From Sediminibacterium sp. (GTDB lineage Bacteria; Bacteroidota; Bacteroidia; Chitinophagales; Chitinophagaceae): a stretch of 64,000 bases of DNA. Shown piece after piece: positions 27,419 through 35,750 of this stretch. The DNA lies in the NCBI RefSeq assembly GCF_030695065.1, contig NZ_JAUYTR010000023.1, forward strand, positions 434,001-498,000. The letters run 5' to 3'. The translations under genes and the position numbers were made by a program. The first letter of the stretch is position 1. Each line of letters starts with the position of its first letter. The notes beneath the pieces are model-generated. The model was not told the origin of the DNA, searched no databases, and worked only from the letters and a program-made list of their open reading frames with translations.

Positions 27419-28942
27419 ATGTCTATAATTGATCTTAAACTGCCGAATGCTATTTTGAAAGCACTGAGGCTTCCACAGAACAATCTCCGCAGAGATCAGT
27501 TGAGGGTGCTAAAAAAACTGTTGAAAAAAGCAAGGTTTACATCTTTTGGTCAGCAATATCGTTTTGATGAAATCTTATTGAGCAAACATCCAGGAAAAAA
27601 GTTTCAGGAAATTGTTCCAACCTTCAATTACAATAAAATTTACAATGAGTGGTGGCATAAAACCATCAAGGGTCAAAGTGATATTTGTTGGCCAGGTAAA
27701 ATAAAATATTATGCGTTAAGCAGCGGAACAAGTGAGTCTGCAAGCAAATACATACCCATTACCAACGATTTATTGCGGGGCAATAAAATTGTCATGATTA
27801 AGCAATTGCTCAGTTTGGGTAAGTATGAAAATATTCCTTTTACTTCTATTGGAAAAGGTTGGTTAACCTTGGGAGGAAGTACTGAATTACAAAAAGGGCC
27901 TGGCTATTTTGCCGGTGATCTTAGTGGTATTACTGCAAAGAAAGCGCCGTTTTGGTTTCAACCATTTTATAAGCCAGGTAAAAAAATAGCCAAACAAAAA
28001 GACTGGAATAAAAAAATTGCAGAAATAGTAGAGAAAGCTCCTGAATGGGATATAGGTTTTTTAATTGGCGTACCCGCTTGGATTCAAATGTGTGTAGAGC
28101 AAATAGTGGAACGCTATAAGTTAAATAATATTCATGAGCTATGGCCCAACCTCGCATTTTTTGTACATGGCGGAGTAAGTTTTGAGCCGTACAAAAAAGG
28201 ATTCGAAAAAATGTTGGGTAAACCCATCACTTATATAGAAACCTATTTAGCCAGCGAAGGATTTATTGCCTATCAAGATAGGCAATACGCAAAAGGCATG
28301 CGATTGGTAACCAACGAACATATATTTTTAGAATTCGTTCCTTTTGATGATGTCAATTTTACTGCTGATGGAGAAATGATTGAAAACCCTGAGGCATTGA
28401 TGTTGCATGAAGTAGAAGAAGGAAAGGATTACGCATTATTAATCAGCACCACTGCTGGTACCTGGCGTTATTTAATTGGAGATACAGTAAGGTTTGTAGA
28501 TAAAGAAAAATCGGAGATCATTATTACCGGAAGAACCAAACACTTTTTAAGTTTAGTTGGAGAACATTTGAGCGTAGACAATATGAACAAAGCGGTTCAA
28601 ATGGCTTCTCAAAAATTCAATATTAGTATTCCCGAATTTACAGTGGCAGGTATTCCTGTAGACAATTTCTTTGGTCACCATTGGTTTCTTGCATGCAACG
28701 ACGTTGTTAGTGAAAAAGCAGTGTGTAGTTTTATAGACCAGTGTTTAAACGAACTCAACGATGATTATGCTGTTGAAAGAAAAAGCGCTTTAAAAGAAAT
28801 TAGATTGACCGTATTAAAAGAAGACGACTTTATGAACTTTATGTTGAGTAAAGGTAAAGTAGGTGGTCAACATAAATTTCCAAGGGTGTTAAAAGGGGCC
28901 ATGTTAAATGACTGGTATCAATTCTTAGAAAAAAACAAATGA
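27419..28942 (+). CDS. GH3 auxin-responsive-promoter family protein (acyl-amide synthetase-like)
   Basis: 507 residues, the normal length for bacterial GH3 proteins. The ANL-type motifs of plant GH3 enzymes are recognisable: YALSSGTSESASKYIP (ATP loop), TYLASEGFIAYQ and LISTTAGTWRYLIGDTVRF, ending with LKGAMLNDWYQFL. Plant members conjugate amino acids to acyl acids such as jasmonate; the bacterial substrate is unknown. The stop overlaps the ATG of a cyclophilin gene by 4 bp. The N-terminus has no signal peptide, so it acts in the cytoplasm. Confidence 0.88.
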   Translation: MSIIDLKLPNAILKALRLPQNNLRRDQLRVLKKLLKKARFTSFGQQYRFDEILLSKHPGKKFQEIVPTFNYNKIYNEWWHKTIKGQSDICWPGKIKYYALSSGTSESASKYIPITNDLLRGNKIVMIKQLLSLGKYENIPFTSIGKGWLTLGGSTELQKGPGYFAGDLSGITAKKAPFWFQPFYKPGKKIAKQKDWNKKIAEIVEKAPEWDIGFLIGVPAWIQMCVEQIVERYKLNNIHELWPNLAFFVHGGVSFEPYKKGFEKMLGKPITYIETYLASEGFIAYQDRQYAKGMRLVTNEHIFLEFVPFDDVNFTADGEMIENPEALMLHEVEEGKDYALLISTTAGTWRYLIGDTVRFVDKEKSEIIITGRTKHFLSLVGEHLSVDNMNKAVQMASQKFNISIPEFTVAGIPVDNFFGHHWFLACNDVVSEKAVCSFIDQCLNELNDDYAVERKSALKEIRLTVLKEDDFMNFMLSKGKVGGQHKFPRVLKGAMLNDWYQFLEKNK

Positions 28943-29592
28943 AGCTAAAGCCATTCCTTGCCTGCTTTATTGTAACAATACTCTTTTTGTGCTCTACTGC
29001 TTTTGCGCAAATAGCTAATAAAAATAACAGTTCTGTATATAAAGACTTAAAATCACCTGAAACACTTCAAGTGCTTTTTAAAACCAATAAAGGGAATTTT
29101 ATTATTCAGTCTTATCGCTCTTGGGCTCCACTTGCAGCAGACCGATTTTATACTTTAGTGAAGAAAGGCTTCTATACCAATATCTTTATTTTTAGGGTAG
29201 AGAAAGACTATGTAGTGCAGTTTGGAATTTCTGATAACCCTAAAGAAAGCAGTTTTTGGGACAAAGCCAGACTAAAAGACGAACCCGTACTTCAAAAGCA
29301 TAAAAAGGGAATGGTTTCATTTGCAAGAAGTGGAATCAACTCTCGCACCACTCAACTCTTTGTGGACATGCAAAACAATGCCAAATTAGATACTACCATA
29401 CGAGAAGGAGTACGCGGTTATCCTCCTTTTGGTAAAGTAATTAGTGGCATGCACGTCTTCTTTCAATTAAACGACCAATATGCAAAACGCATTCTTCCTT
29501 TGCAAGATTCCATTTACTTGTATGGCAATCAATATTTGGTAAAACATTTCCCAGGTTTAGATAAAATAATCAGCGCAACAATTATCCGTTAA
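28939..29592 (+). CDS. Secreted cyclophilin-type peptidyl-prolyl isomerase
   Basis: 217 residues with a signal peptide ending near residue 24 (TAFAQ). The cyclophilin core is divergent: LFKTNKGNFIIQSY, RFYTLVKKGFYTN, the catalytic Arg in FIFRVEKDYVVQFG, and KGMVSFARSGINSRTTQLF. It overlaps the GH3 homologue by 4 bp, so the pair is translationally coupled although one is cytoplasmic and the other exported. It should act on periplasmic proteins. Confidence 0.85.
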   Translation: MKLKPFLACFIVTILFLCSTAFAQIANKNNSSVYKDLKSPETLQVLFKTNKGNFIIQSYRSWAPLAADRFYTLVKKGFYTNIFIFRVEKDYVVQFGISDNPKESSFWDKARLKDEPVLQKHKKGMVSFARSGINSRTTQLFVDMQNNAKLDTTIREGVRGYPPFGKVISGMHVFFQLNDQYAKRILPLQDSIYLYGNQYLVKHFPGLDKIISATIIR

Positions 29593-29608
29593 AATTGCAC
29601 TAATCAGT

Positions 29609-29616
29609 TATTTTTG
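29609..29616 (+). promoter_or_regulatory. Candidate -7 element (TATTTTTG) before the LysE-family gene
   Basis: Exact TAnnTTTG match 27 nt before the ATG at 29644. The nearest TTG is too close (11 nt), so only the -7 half is supported. Confidence 0.4.
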
Positions 29617-29643
29617 TAAACGGACTAAACAAAGGTTATTGGC

Positions 29644-30300
29644 ATGATTGCACCATTGATGAAGGGACTTGTTTTGGGATTGATTCTGAGTATTTCAGTG
29701 GGTCCGGTCATTTTTGCTATCATCAAACAAAGTTTGGCCAATGGCCATAAAGCGGGTTATACGTTTGTAGCAGGTGTTTCAGCCAGTGATATTAGTTTGG
29801 TGCTGGTTTGCAATGTATTTACTTCTTTTTTTACTACAGCACTTTCTCATAGCAATACCATTGCAATAGCCGGAAGTATTTTTTTAATTGGCGTAGGTAT
29901 CTATACTTTTTTCTTTAAGAAAGTGATTGTAGATGAAGACAATAAAATTGAAATCAAGAAATTTCGTAAAAGAGACTTAGCGGGTATTTTTTTGTCGGGC
30001 TATTTTATGAATATGCTTAACCCAGCAGTATTTCTTTTTTGGTTTGCCTGGACAGCCGCTATTACGGGAGATGCTGCAAGTACCCCCAATCCCAATCAAT
30101 ACAAGTGGATTGTTTTTATTACTTGTTTGGTATTTGTGTTGCTTTCCGATATTGCCAAAGTTGCCCTAGCTGGTAAATTACGAGAGCGTTTAACCCCCTC
30201 TATTTTACATCGCATCAATAAATTATCGGGCCTGATTTTAATTGGTTTTGGAATAGCATTGATTTGGGGTGTGCTCAATTTTGGTGACAAGCTAAAATAG
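29644..30300 (+). CDS. LysE-family amino acid exporter
   Basis: 218 residues with six hydrophobic segments. The family signature lies at the N-terminus: LVLGLILSISVGPVIFAIIK, followed by HKAGYTFVAGVSASD. A charged loop (DNKIEIKKFRKRD) separates helices 3 and 4, and NMLNPAVFLFW marks helix 4. LysE/RhtB proteins export amino acids or related small molecules across the inner membrane. The gene is followed 29 bp later by mtgA on the same strand. Confidence 0.87.
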   Translation: MIAPLMKGLVLGLILSISVGPVIFAIIKQSLANGHKAGYTFVAGVSASDISLVLVCNVFTSFFTTALSHSNTIAIAGSIFLIGVGIYTFFFKKVIVDEDNKIEIKKFRKRDLAGIFLSGYFMNMLNPAVFLFWFAWTAAITGDAASTPNPNQYKWIVFITCLVFVLLSDIAKVALAGKLRERLTPSILHRINKLSGLILIGFGIALIWGVLNFGDKLK

Positions 30301-30329
30301 ATTGTATCTTTCTGTTGAAATAATAATTT

Positions 30330-31031
30330 GTGATTAAAAAAATCTGGAAAAAAACAAAACGAATTCTACTCATTTTGTTTTTGACTTCACTTGTATATAC
30401 CATTGTTTGTAGATGGTTAATGCCTCCTATAACTATTACCCAAATAGCCAATACTTTTGGGTATGGGCTTAAAAGGGATTATGTTTCGTGGAATCAAATC
30501 AATTATTCAGTGAAGCTTGCGGCTATTGCCAGCGAAGACCAGGCTTTTCCAGACCATAGTGGATTTGACTGGGATGCTATTGAGAAGAGTTTAAAGCCCA
30601 AGAAAAAAGGAAAGAAAACAAAAATTCCATTAGGTGGTGGCGCTAGTACCATTACACAGCAAACAGCCAAGAATGTTTTTTTATGGCAGGGAGGATTTAT
30701 CACCAAGTTTATTCGTAAAGTGCCCGAACTCTATTTTACCAAATTAATTGAATGGGTTTGGGGCAAAGAGCGCATACTAGAAGTGTATTTAAACGTAATA
30801 GAAATGGGCCCAGGTATTTTTGGGATTCAGGCAGCTGCAAAACACTATTTTAAAAAAGATGCCGCTAAACTCACACGCGCAGAAGCTGCCATGATTATTT
30901 CATGTTTACCTAATCCTAAAAAATTTACTGTTAAACCAATGAGCAGAAGGGTTGCATGGCGTTATCCCCAAATTCTAAAGCAGATGAATAATTTGGAAGG
31001 AGATGAAGACATCAAAACTTTGTTACGTTAA
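30330..31031 (+). CDS. mtgA: Monofunctional biosynthetic peptidoglycan transglycosylase
   Basis: 233 residues starting at GTG. One N-terminal membrane helix (about 9-27) anchors a GT51 domain. The catalytic Glu is in ASEDQAFPDHSGFD, the second conserved block is GGASTITQQTAKN, and the third is ERILEVYLNVIEMG. The enzyme polymerises lipid II into glycan strands at the outer face of the inner membrane. Length fits MtgA with no transpeptidase domain. The stop interlocks with the convergent NadR-type kinase gene. Confidence 0.94.
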   Translation: MIKKIWKKTKRILLILFLTSLVYTIVCRWLMPPITITQIANTFGYGLKRDYVSWNQINYSVKLAAIASEDQAFPDHSGFDWDAIEKSLKPKKKGKKTKIPLGGGASTITQQTAKNVFLWQGGFITKFIRKVPELYFTKLIEWVWGKERILEVYLNVIEMGPGIFGIQAAAKHYFKKDAAKLTRAEAAMIISCLPNPKKFTVKPMSRRVAWRYPQILKQMNNLEGDEDIKTLLR

Positions 31032-31570
31032 AGCATAAAACCATCAATTGCTTTTATTGCAGCTTGGGTTCGTTCTGCATCATTCCCACTAATTAAAGCC
31101 CATGGGGTTGTTTGGTTCATTAATAAGTCTTTATAAATAGCAAACAATTCTTGTCTGGGTTTTTCATCGGGGTATTCTCTTAATTCATCTTTTGTCCATG
31201 GCAAATCAATATTGCACAATAAATAACCGTCGTATTTTCTTTTAACGATACTGTCTAAAATAAAAAAATCACATTCACCAAATACATATTCACTCCATAC
31301 TTTCATCACATACATATCGGTATCAATAAATAGAATTGGCGTTTTATTGCTATCTGCTAATGACTTTATGGTTAGTTCTTCTAATTTTAATTGTCCCTTT
31401 GCAATCTTCAATAAATCAGAAGGGGTATAGCTGGTACCATTTTTTAGTAAATATTCTCTTGCATACTCTTCGCACCAGGCCGATTGATAATGCTCGGCCA
31501 ACGATTTACACAATGTGCTTTTACCCGTACTTTCTGGTCCTAGAATTACAAATTTCTTAATGCCATTCAT
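31028..31570 (-). CDS. NadR-type nicotinamide riboside kinase (AAA_28 ATPase)
   Basis: 180 residues, a stand-alone P-loop kinase with Walker A GPESTGKST at residues 11-19, EEYAREYL and FIDTDMYV. It matches the C-terminal ribosylnicotinamide-kinase domain of NadR and lacks the adenylyltransferase and regulatory parts. It overlaps the end of pnuC by 14 bp. PnuC imports nicotinamide riboside by facilitated diffusion and phosphorylation traps it as NMN, so the two form a salvage module. Confidence 0.88.
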   Translation of the reverse strand: MNGIKKFVILGPESTGKSTLCKSLAEHYQSAWCEEYAREYLLKNGTSYTPSDLLKIAKGQLKLEELTIKSLADSNKTPILFIDTDMYVMKVWSEYVFGECDFFILDSIVKRKYDGYLLCNIDLPWTKDELREYPDEKPRQELFAIYKDLLMNQTTPWALISGNDAERTQAAIKAIDGFML

Positions 31571-32189
31571 GCTGTGCTTTTTTATGCCAACTAATTAAGC
31601 CGGCAATGGCTAGAATCAATAGTACCAAAAACTGCACACTAGTAAAAACATAGCCCTTTACAAAGTATAACGGAATAGAAGCAATATTTGTTGCTATCCA
31701 CCAATACCAACTAGCCACTTTTTTTCTAGCCATTAACCACATTCCTGTATATGCTGTTGCACTTGCAAATGCATCTGCCCAAGGAATTGCTTCGGGTGCA
31801 AAAGATTCTTTTAACCAAGTGAGTGCAACAAAAATTAGTACATAAAAAGAGGCAAAAAACCCCCACTGTTGAATTCGTTCTCTTGAATTACTTAGGGTGA
31901 TTTTTAATTGAGCTTCTTGGGTATTTTGGTTGATTTTACTCCACCAAACCCAACCATATATACTTACAACGGTATAGTATAAATTAACACTGGCTTCACC
32001 GTATAGCTGTCCCTTTAAACTTAAGTAAATATAAATAGTGGTATTAATTAGTCCAATTGGGTAAACTAGAATATTTTCTTTTCTACTAAACCAAACACTA
32101 GCAATACCTGCACATACAGCAACAAATTCAAGCAAGCTGGTTTGTTGAATACCGGTAACGAATTGATCAAAAACCAATGATAACTCCAT
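31557..32189 (-). CDS. pnuC: Nicotinamide riboside transporter PnuC
   Basis: 210 residues with seven predicted membrane segments. The family motif SIYGWVWWSK lies in the central part, and WYWWIATNIASIPLYF near the C-terminus; both belong to the substrate site of PnuC proteins. It imports nicotinamide riboside. The start overlaps the 3' end of the upstream membrane protein gene by 23 bp and the stop overlaps the kinase gene by 14 bp. Confidence 0.92.
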   Translation of the reverse strand: MELSLVFDQFVTGIQQTSLLEFVAVCAGIASVWFSRKENILVYPIGLINTTIYIYLSLKGQLYGEASVNLYYTVVSIYGWVWWSKINQNTQEAQLKITLSNSRERIQQWGFFASFYVLIFVALTWLKESFAPEAIPWADAFASATAYTGMWLMARKKVASWYWWIATNIASIPLYFVKGYVFTSVQFLVLLILAIAGLISWHKKAQHEWH

Positions 32190-33669
32190 CTTTAAATTGC
32201 CATGCTGTTTTTATTGAGTAATATTTTTTTATTTGATCTATTTGAATAAGATCAAAACTTTCTGTATTGAAAAACCAAACTAAATAAAATGATTTATTTG
32301 TTATGAAAAGGTCTATTTCGCTTTTAATATCTTTGTGTGGCAATGGAAATGCTTTAGTATTTGATAAAAAATACAATGCATCTATTGCATTGGAGAAGAT
32401 CTTTTGTTCACTAAAAACGGTAGGATTTTTTTGTATAAAATTAATCATTGGAGAATACTTCCAATAGTCATCTGTATATCCAGGTATTCCTGAATAGGAA
32501 ACGCCCTCCCAAGTGAAACGATTGTTTTTGTAATTATGGTATTGTGCAAATCCATAACCAGAAAGCAAAATCAGGAATATGGGAACACGCAAAGCGAGAT
32601 GTTTTTTACGAGTCAAATAAACACCCCCATTCGCTAATAAAATTGGCAAACAAATAAACGCAGGTATTAAGAGCCTGCTATTCAACGTTTCAAATCTTGA
32701 AATGGAAGAAATAGCAATCATGAAAATGATATAAACACTAAAAAAAGCAGCAATTATAAATTCGATTCTTGTTACTTTTTTCGGTTGCAAAAAAGTACTT
32801 ACAAATGGAAGTGCAAGTACAAATAGTAAAAGGATAATAACTGCTATTGAACCAATTAATGTTGCGGATGGAAATGGAAACCAAAATTTAAATACTTCAG
32901 ACAAATCGTATACATTTTCCCAAACTGTTTTGATGGCTTTTTGTCTTACGCCTGTTAGCGTACCACTTAGCATTTTATTGTACGCTACATTTATTGTGGT
33001 TAATGATAGGCTGATTAATCCATAACAAACCAAGTGTTTCAATTTTTGCTTTAATGGAAGACCTTTTTGTAATAAAATGATTAATCCCCCTGTTAAGATG
33101 CAAGTAATTCCTGCAAATCGAACAAAAAAGAGTAATGCGGTAATTATAGATACAACGTATAGATTTCGTAGGCTTTGTTTTAACGAATATTGATGAATCC
33201 GAATAAAAAATAATAATAGTAAAAATAAAAAAAGGGTCTCAGACCAAAGCATTGAATATACTTCTAGTAGGGCTGTACTGGTTGTTAAAAACAAGAGCAA
33301 TAGCAACCTTGCAAATGAACTATAGAATTTTACTTGTTGAAAAATATAACTACTCATAAACAAAAGACCTGTAAAGAGTAAACAGTTCAGAATAGGACCT
33401 ATTATGGTAATTGGGTCAGCACCCATCAATAGAAACAGCGATAAGAATAATGGGTATCCCAGTGGAAATACAACCATTGGAATTCCCCTGAAATCGGAAA
33501 CAGAAAAATTTGTAATAAAATTTTTTGCGACACTTAAATAAGTAAGGCCATCAGGACATACCCCTATTCCACCATGTTTAGTATATAGTAATAACCAAAC
33601 TGTTGCCAATCCAGACGCTATAGTTGCATCCCAATAGGAATAAAAAAATTTGGTAAGAAATAGTTTCAT
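32167..33669 (-). CDS. Multispanning membrane protein, GT-C glycosyltransferase-like
   Basis: 500 residues with about ten hydrophobic segments. The first external loop has an acidic residue in CPDGLTYLSVAKNF, and a second loop has SMLWSETLFLFLLL; this layout is typical of GT-C mannosyl- or arabinosyl-transferases that use polyprenyl-phosphate sugars. The C-terminal 100 residues form a soluble region. No specific family is certain. It is the first gene of the run into pnuC, overlapping it by 23 bp, which is surprising given its apparent function. Confidence 0.6.
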   Translation of the reverse strand: MKLFLTKFFYSYWDATIASGLATVWLLLYTKHGGIGVCPDGLTYLSVAKNFITNFSVSDFRGIPMVVFPLGYPLFLSLFLLMGADPITIIGPILNCLLFTGLLFMSSYIFQQVKFYSSFARLLLLLFLTTSTALLEVYSMLWSETLFLFLLLLFFIRIHQYSLKQSLRNLYVVSIITALLFFVRFAGITCILTGGLIILLQKGLPLKQKLKHLVCYGLISLSLTTINVAYNKMLSGTLTGVRQKAIKTVWENVYDLSEVFKFWFPFPSATLIGSIAVIILLLFVLALPFVSTFLQPKKVTRIEFIIAAFFSVYIIFMIAISSISRFETLNSRLLIPAFICLPILLANGGVYLTRKKHLALRVPIFLILLSGYGFAQYHNYKNNRFTWEGVSYSGIPGYTDDYWKYSPMINFIQKNPTVFSEQKIFSNAIDALYFLSNTKAFPLPHKDIKSEIDLFITNKSFYLVWFFNTESFDLIQIDQIKKYYSIKTAWQFKDGVIIGF

Positions 33670-33704
33670 GTTGTTACATTGACAGAAAATTAAGCATTTC
33701 TAGC

Positions 33705-34304
33705 TTATTCTGCCTCAGCAACAACTTCTTTTACTTCAGGAATCATGCGTTTCATCATTCCTTCAATTCCCGCTTTCAATGTAATCATTGAAGAAGGGCA
33801 GCCTGAACATGAACCTTGTAGCATAAGGTTTACAATACCATCATTATAGCTTTTGAACTGTATAGCACCGCCATCCATTTCAACAGCAGGTTTTACGTAG
33901 TTCTCTAGTAACTCTTTTACGCGTTTAACAATATCATCGTCGTCTGCACTTACGGTATTGCTTGCTTCTTGTTTTACTTTTGCAACCTCTTCTTCATTTA
34001 CCACTACACCGCCGTTCTCTAAGTATTGTTTCAAAAACTCTTTGATGGTAGGAATAATATCTTGCCAATCTTCGGTATCAATTGTTTTGGTTAATGTGAT
34101 AAAATTGCTCGCAATAAACACACTTTTGATAAAGGGAAAGCTGAACAATTCTTTAGCCAATGGCGAAGGAGTAGCTAAGGATTCATCTGCAAAGTCAATG
34201 CTTTTACCAGGGTACAATAATTTGTTTGCCACAAATTTCATGGTCTCTGGATTGGGAGTCATTTCTGTATAAATGCTGATGACAGGGTTGCCAGTCTTAA
34301 TCAT
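33705..34304 (-). CDS. NifU-like (Nfu) iron-sulfur scaffold protein
   Basis: 199 residues. An N-terminal Nfu_N domain (about 9-95, including TPNPETMKFVAN) precedes a charged linker and a C-terminal NifU domain (about 120-195) with the cluster-binding CSGCPSSM motif. Nfu proteins carry assembled Fe-S clusters to targets. A promoter-like TAAATTTG lies upstream on the minus strand. No other Fe-S assembly genes are adjacent. Confidence 0.92.
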   Translation of the reverse strand: MIKTGNPVISIYTEMTPNPETMKFVANKLLYPGKSIDFADESLATPSPLAKELFSFPFIKSVFIASNFITLTKTIDTEDWQDIIPTIKEFLKQYLENGGVVVNEEEVAKVKQEASNTVSADDDDIVKRVKELLENYVKPAVEMDGGAIQFKSYNDGIVNLMLQGSCSGCPSSMITLKAGIEGMMKRMIPEVKEVVAEAE

Positions 34305-34313
34305 AGTATGCTG

Positions 34314-34460
34314 TTTTACGTAAGTTATTCTACTGCAAATTTAAAACAATTCGTTTGGAGCAAAAGTTCAATCCTTGGGTTTAACCCATTCCTGACCCTT
34401 ATTTTTCGGATATCGTAAGTTCACTCAATAAATGCCCTCTTTTTACGTTATTCTACATGC
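34314..34460 (+). repeat. Imperfect direct repeat TTTTACG...TTATTCTAC in the nfu/GH5 intergenic region
   Basis: Copy 1 (34314-34336) reads TTTTACG, TAAG, TTATTCTAC, TGC; copy 2 (34441-34460) has the same blocks without the TAAG insert. The copies lie about 125 bp apart in the 195-bp gap between divergent genes, one near each start. They may be regulator half-sites or chance in AT-rich DNA. Confidence 0.4.
34336..34364 (-). promoter_or_regulatory. nfu promoter, TTTG-N17-TAAATTTG
   Basis: On the minus strand TTTG (34364-34361) precedes TAAATTTG (34343-34336, exact -7 match) by 17 nt, at the short end of the accepted range. The leader to the ATG at 34304 would be about 30 nt and contains copy 1 of the direct repeat described at 34314. 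Confidence 0.5.
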
Positions 34461-34499
34461 GCTACTCATGATTTAGATAAGCAGCTAATAATTAGGCAT

Positions 34500-35750
34500 A
34501 TGCGAATCATTTTCATTTTGATGTTTTTTATATGTGTTTCGGGCCAATTAAATGCCCAAAACGACCCTTTTATGCTAGGAATGACCCTAGGCGGGGGCGA
34601 AATCAATGAAAATCAACTTCCAGGTAACTTAAACGAACATTACCAATATCCATCTGAAGAAGAGCTGGATTATTATTACCAGAAAGGATTTAGGTTAATT
34701 ACGATTCCTTTCAGGTGGGAGCGGGTACAAAAAACCTTGGGTGGAGATTTGGATTATGGTGAAATTGGAGAAATTCGGAAAGTTGTTTCATGGGCTGCCC
34801 AAAGAGATATGCAAGTAATATTGTCTATGTATAATGGGGGCAGGTATAGAAAATACGGGGTGGATTATATAGTGGGTTCTTATTCTGTTAGTAGACAAGA
34901 TTTTGCTGATTGTTGGAATAAAATTGCGAATGCATTTTCGGGATACCCTAATATTTATGGATATAATTTAATGTCTGAGCCACATGATATGCAGGCATTT
35001 GATTGGCAAACATCGGCACAATGGGCCATTAGTTCAATTCGTATGGCCGATAGAAGAAGCCGCATTATTGTGTCGGGTAACAATTACGCAGCCGCTGAAA
35101 GTTGGGCAGACTATAGCGATCAGTTAAAAAACTTAAATGATCCGCAAGATAAATTGGTCTTTAATGCGCATTGTTATTTTGATAATGACTTTACAGGAAA
35201 ATACCTTTTCTCTTACGACCAAAATCAAGCATGGGATTCAACGGGAATACAACGGGCAATGCCATTTGTGCAATGGCTAAAACAAAACAATAAGAAAGGA
35301 ATCATTGGACAATTTGGGGTACCTGATACCGATGGTCGTTGGTTAACCATCATGGATAGGTTTCTTCAATACCTAAAAACCGAAAATGTAACAGCACAAT
35401 ACAGTTCTTCTGGAAAAAGATTGAGTGGAAATCCAGTGAGTACCTATCCGCTAGCAAGTGTAGAGCGCCCACAAATAAAAACACTACAAACCTTTTTAGC
35501 CGGTGCTGAAATGACGTATAAAAAACCCATTGAAAAAACAGAATCATTGGTTCAAGCAGATTCCAATACTAATAACGCGGGTACAGTAGAAAAGGTAGCA
35601 GAAGCACCAGCCGAACCACCGTCTTCTTTTTTGTTTTTACCAGGTACGGTTTTGTTGCCACAACCCAATGGTGGATTATACAAACCATTTTTAAAATCGA
35701 CTACTACAAGAGAAAAATCCGTACGTGTTGCTAAATACAGAAAACCTTAA
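34500..35750 (+). CDS. Secreted GH5-like glycosidase with a Gln at the nucleophile position
   Basis: 416 residues with a signal peptide ending near residue 19 (LNAQ). The GH5 barrel is recognisable: conserved Arg in TIPFRWERV, acid/base Glu160 in LMSEPHDM (NEP is the usual form) and His/Tyr in NAHCYFD. The nucleophile segment reads IGQFGVPDTDGRW, where the family has IGEFG; Gln271 is encoded by CAA, one base from GAA. Such Glu-to-Gln changes abolish retaining hydrolysis in engineered enzymes, so this may be a pseudoenzyme or binding protein. The C-terminal 100 residues are Pro/Glu-rich and low complexity. The stop interlocks with the helicase gene. Confidence 0.82.
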   Translation: MRIIFILMFFICVSGQLNAQNDPFMLGMTLGGGEINENQLPGNLNEHYQYPSEEELDYYYQKGFRLITIPFRWERVQKTLGGDLDYGEIGEIRKVVSWAAQRDMQVILSMYNGGRYRKYGVDYIVGSYSVSRQDFADCWNKIANAFSGYPNIYGYNLMSEPHDMQAFDWQTSAQWAISSIRMADRRSRIIVSGNNYAAAESWADYSDQLKNLNDPQDKLVFNAHCYFDNDFTGKYLFSYDQNQAWDSTGIQRAMPFVQWLKQNNKKGIIGQFGVPDTDGRWLTIMDRFLQYLKTENVTAQYSSSGKRLSGNPVSTYPLASVERPQIKTLQTFLAGAEMTYKKPIEKTESLVQADSNTNNAGTVEKVAEAPAEPPSSFLFLPGTVLLPQPNGGLYKPFLKSTTTREKSVRVAKYRKP

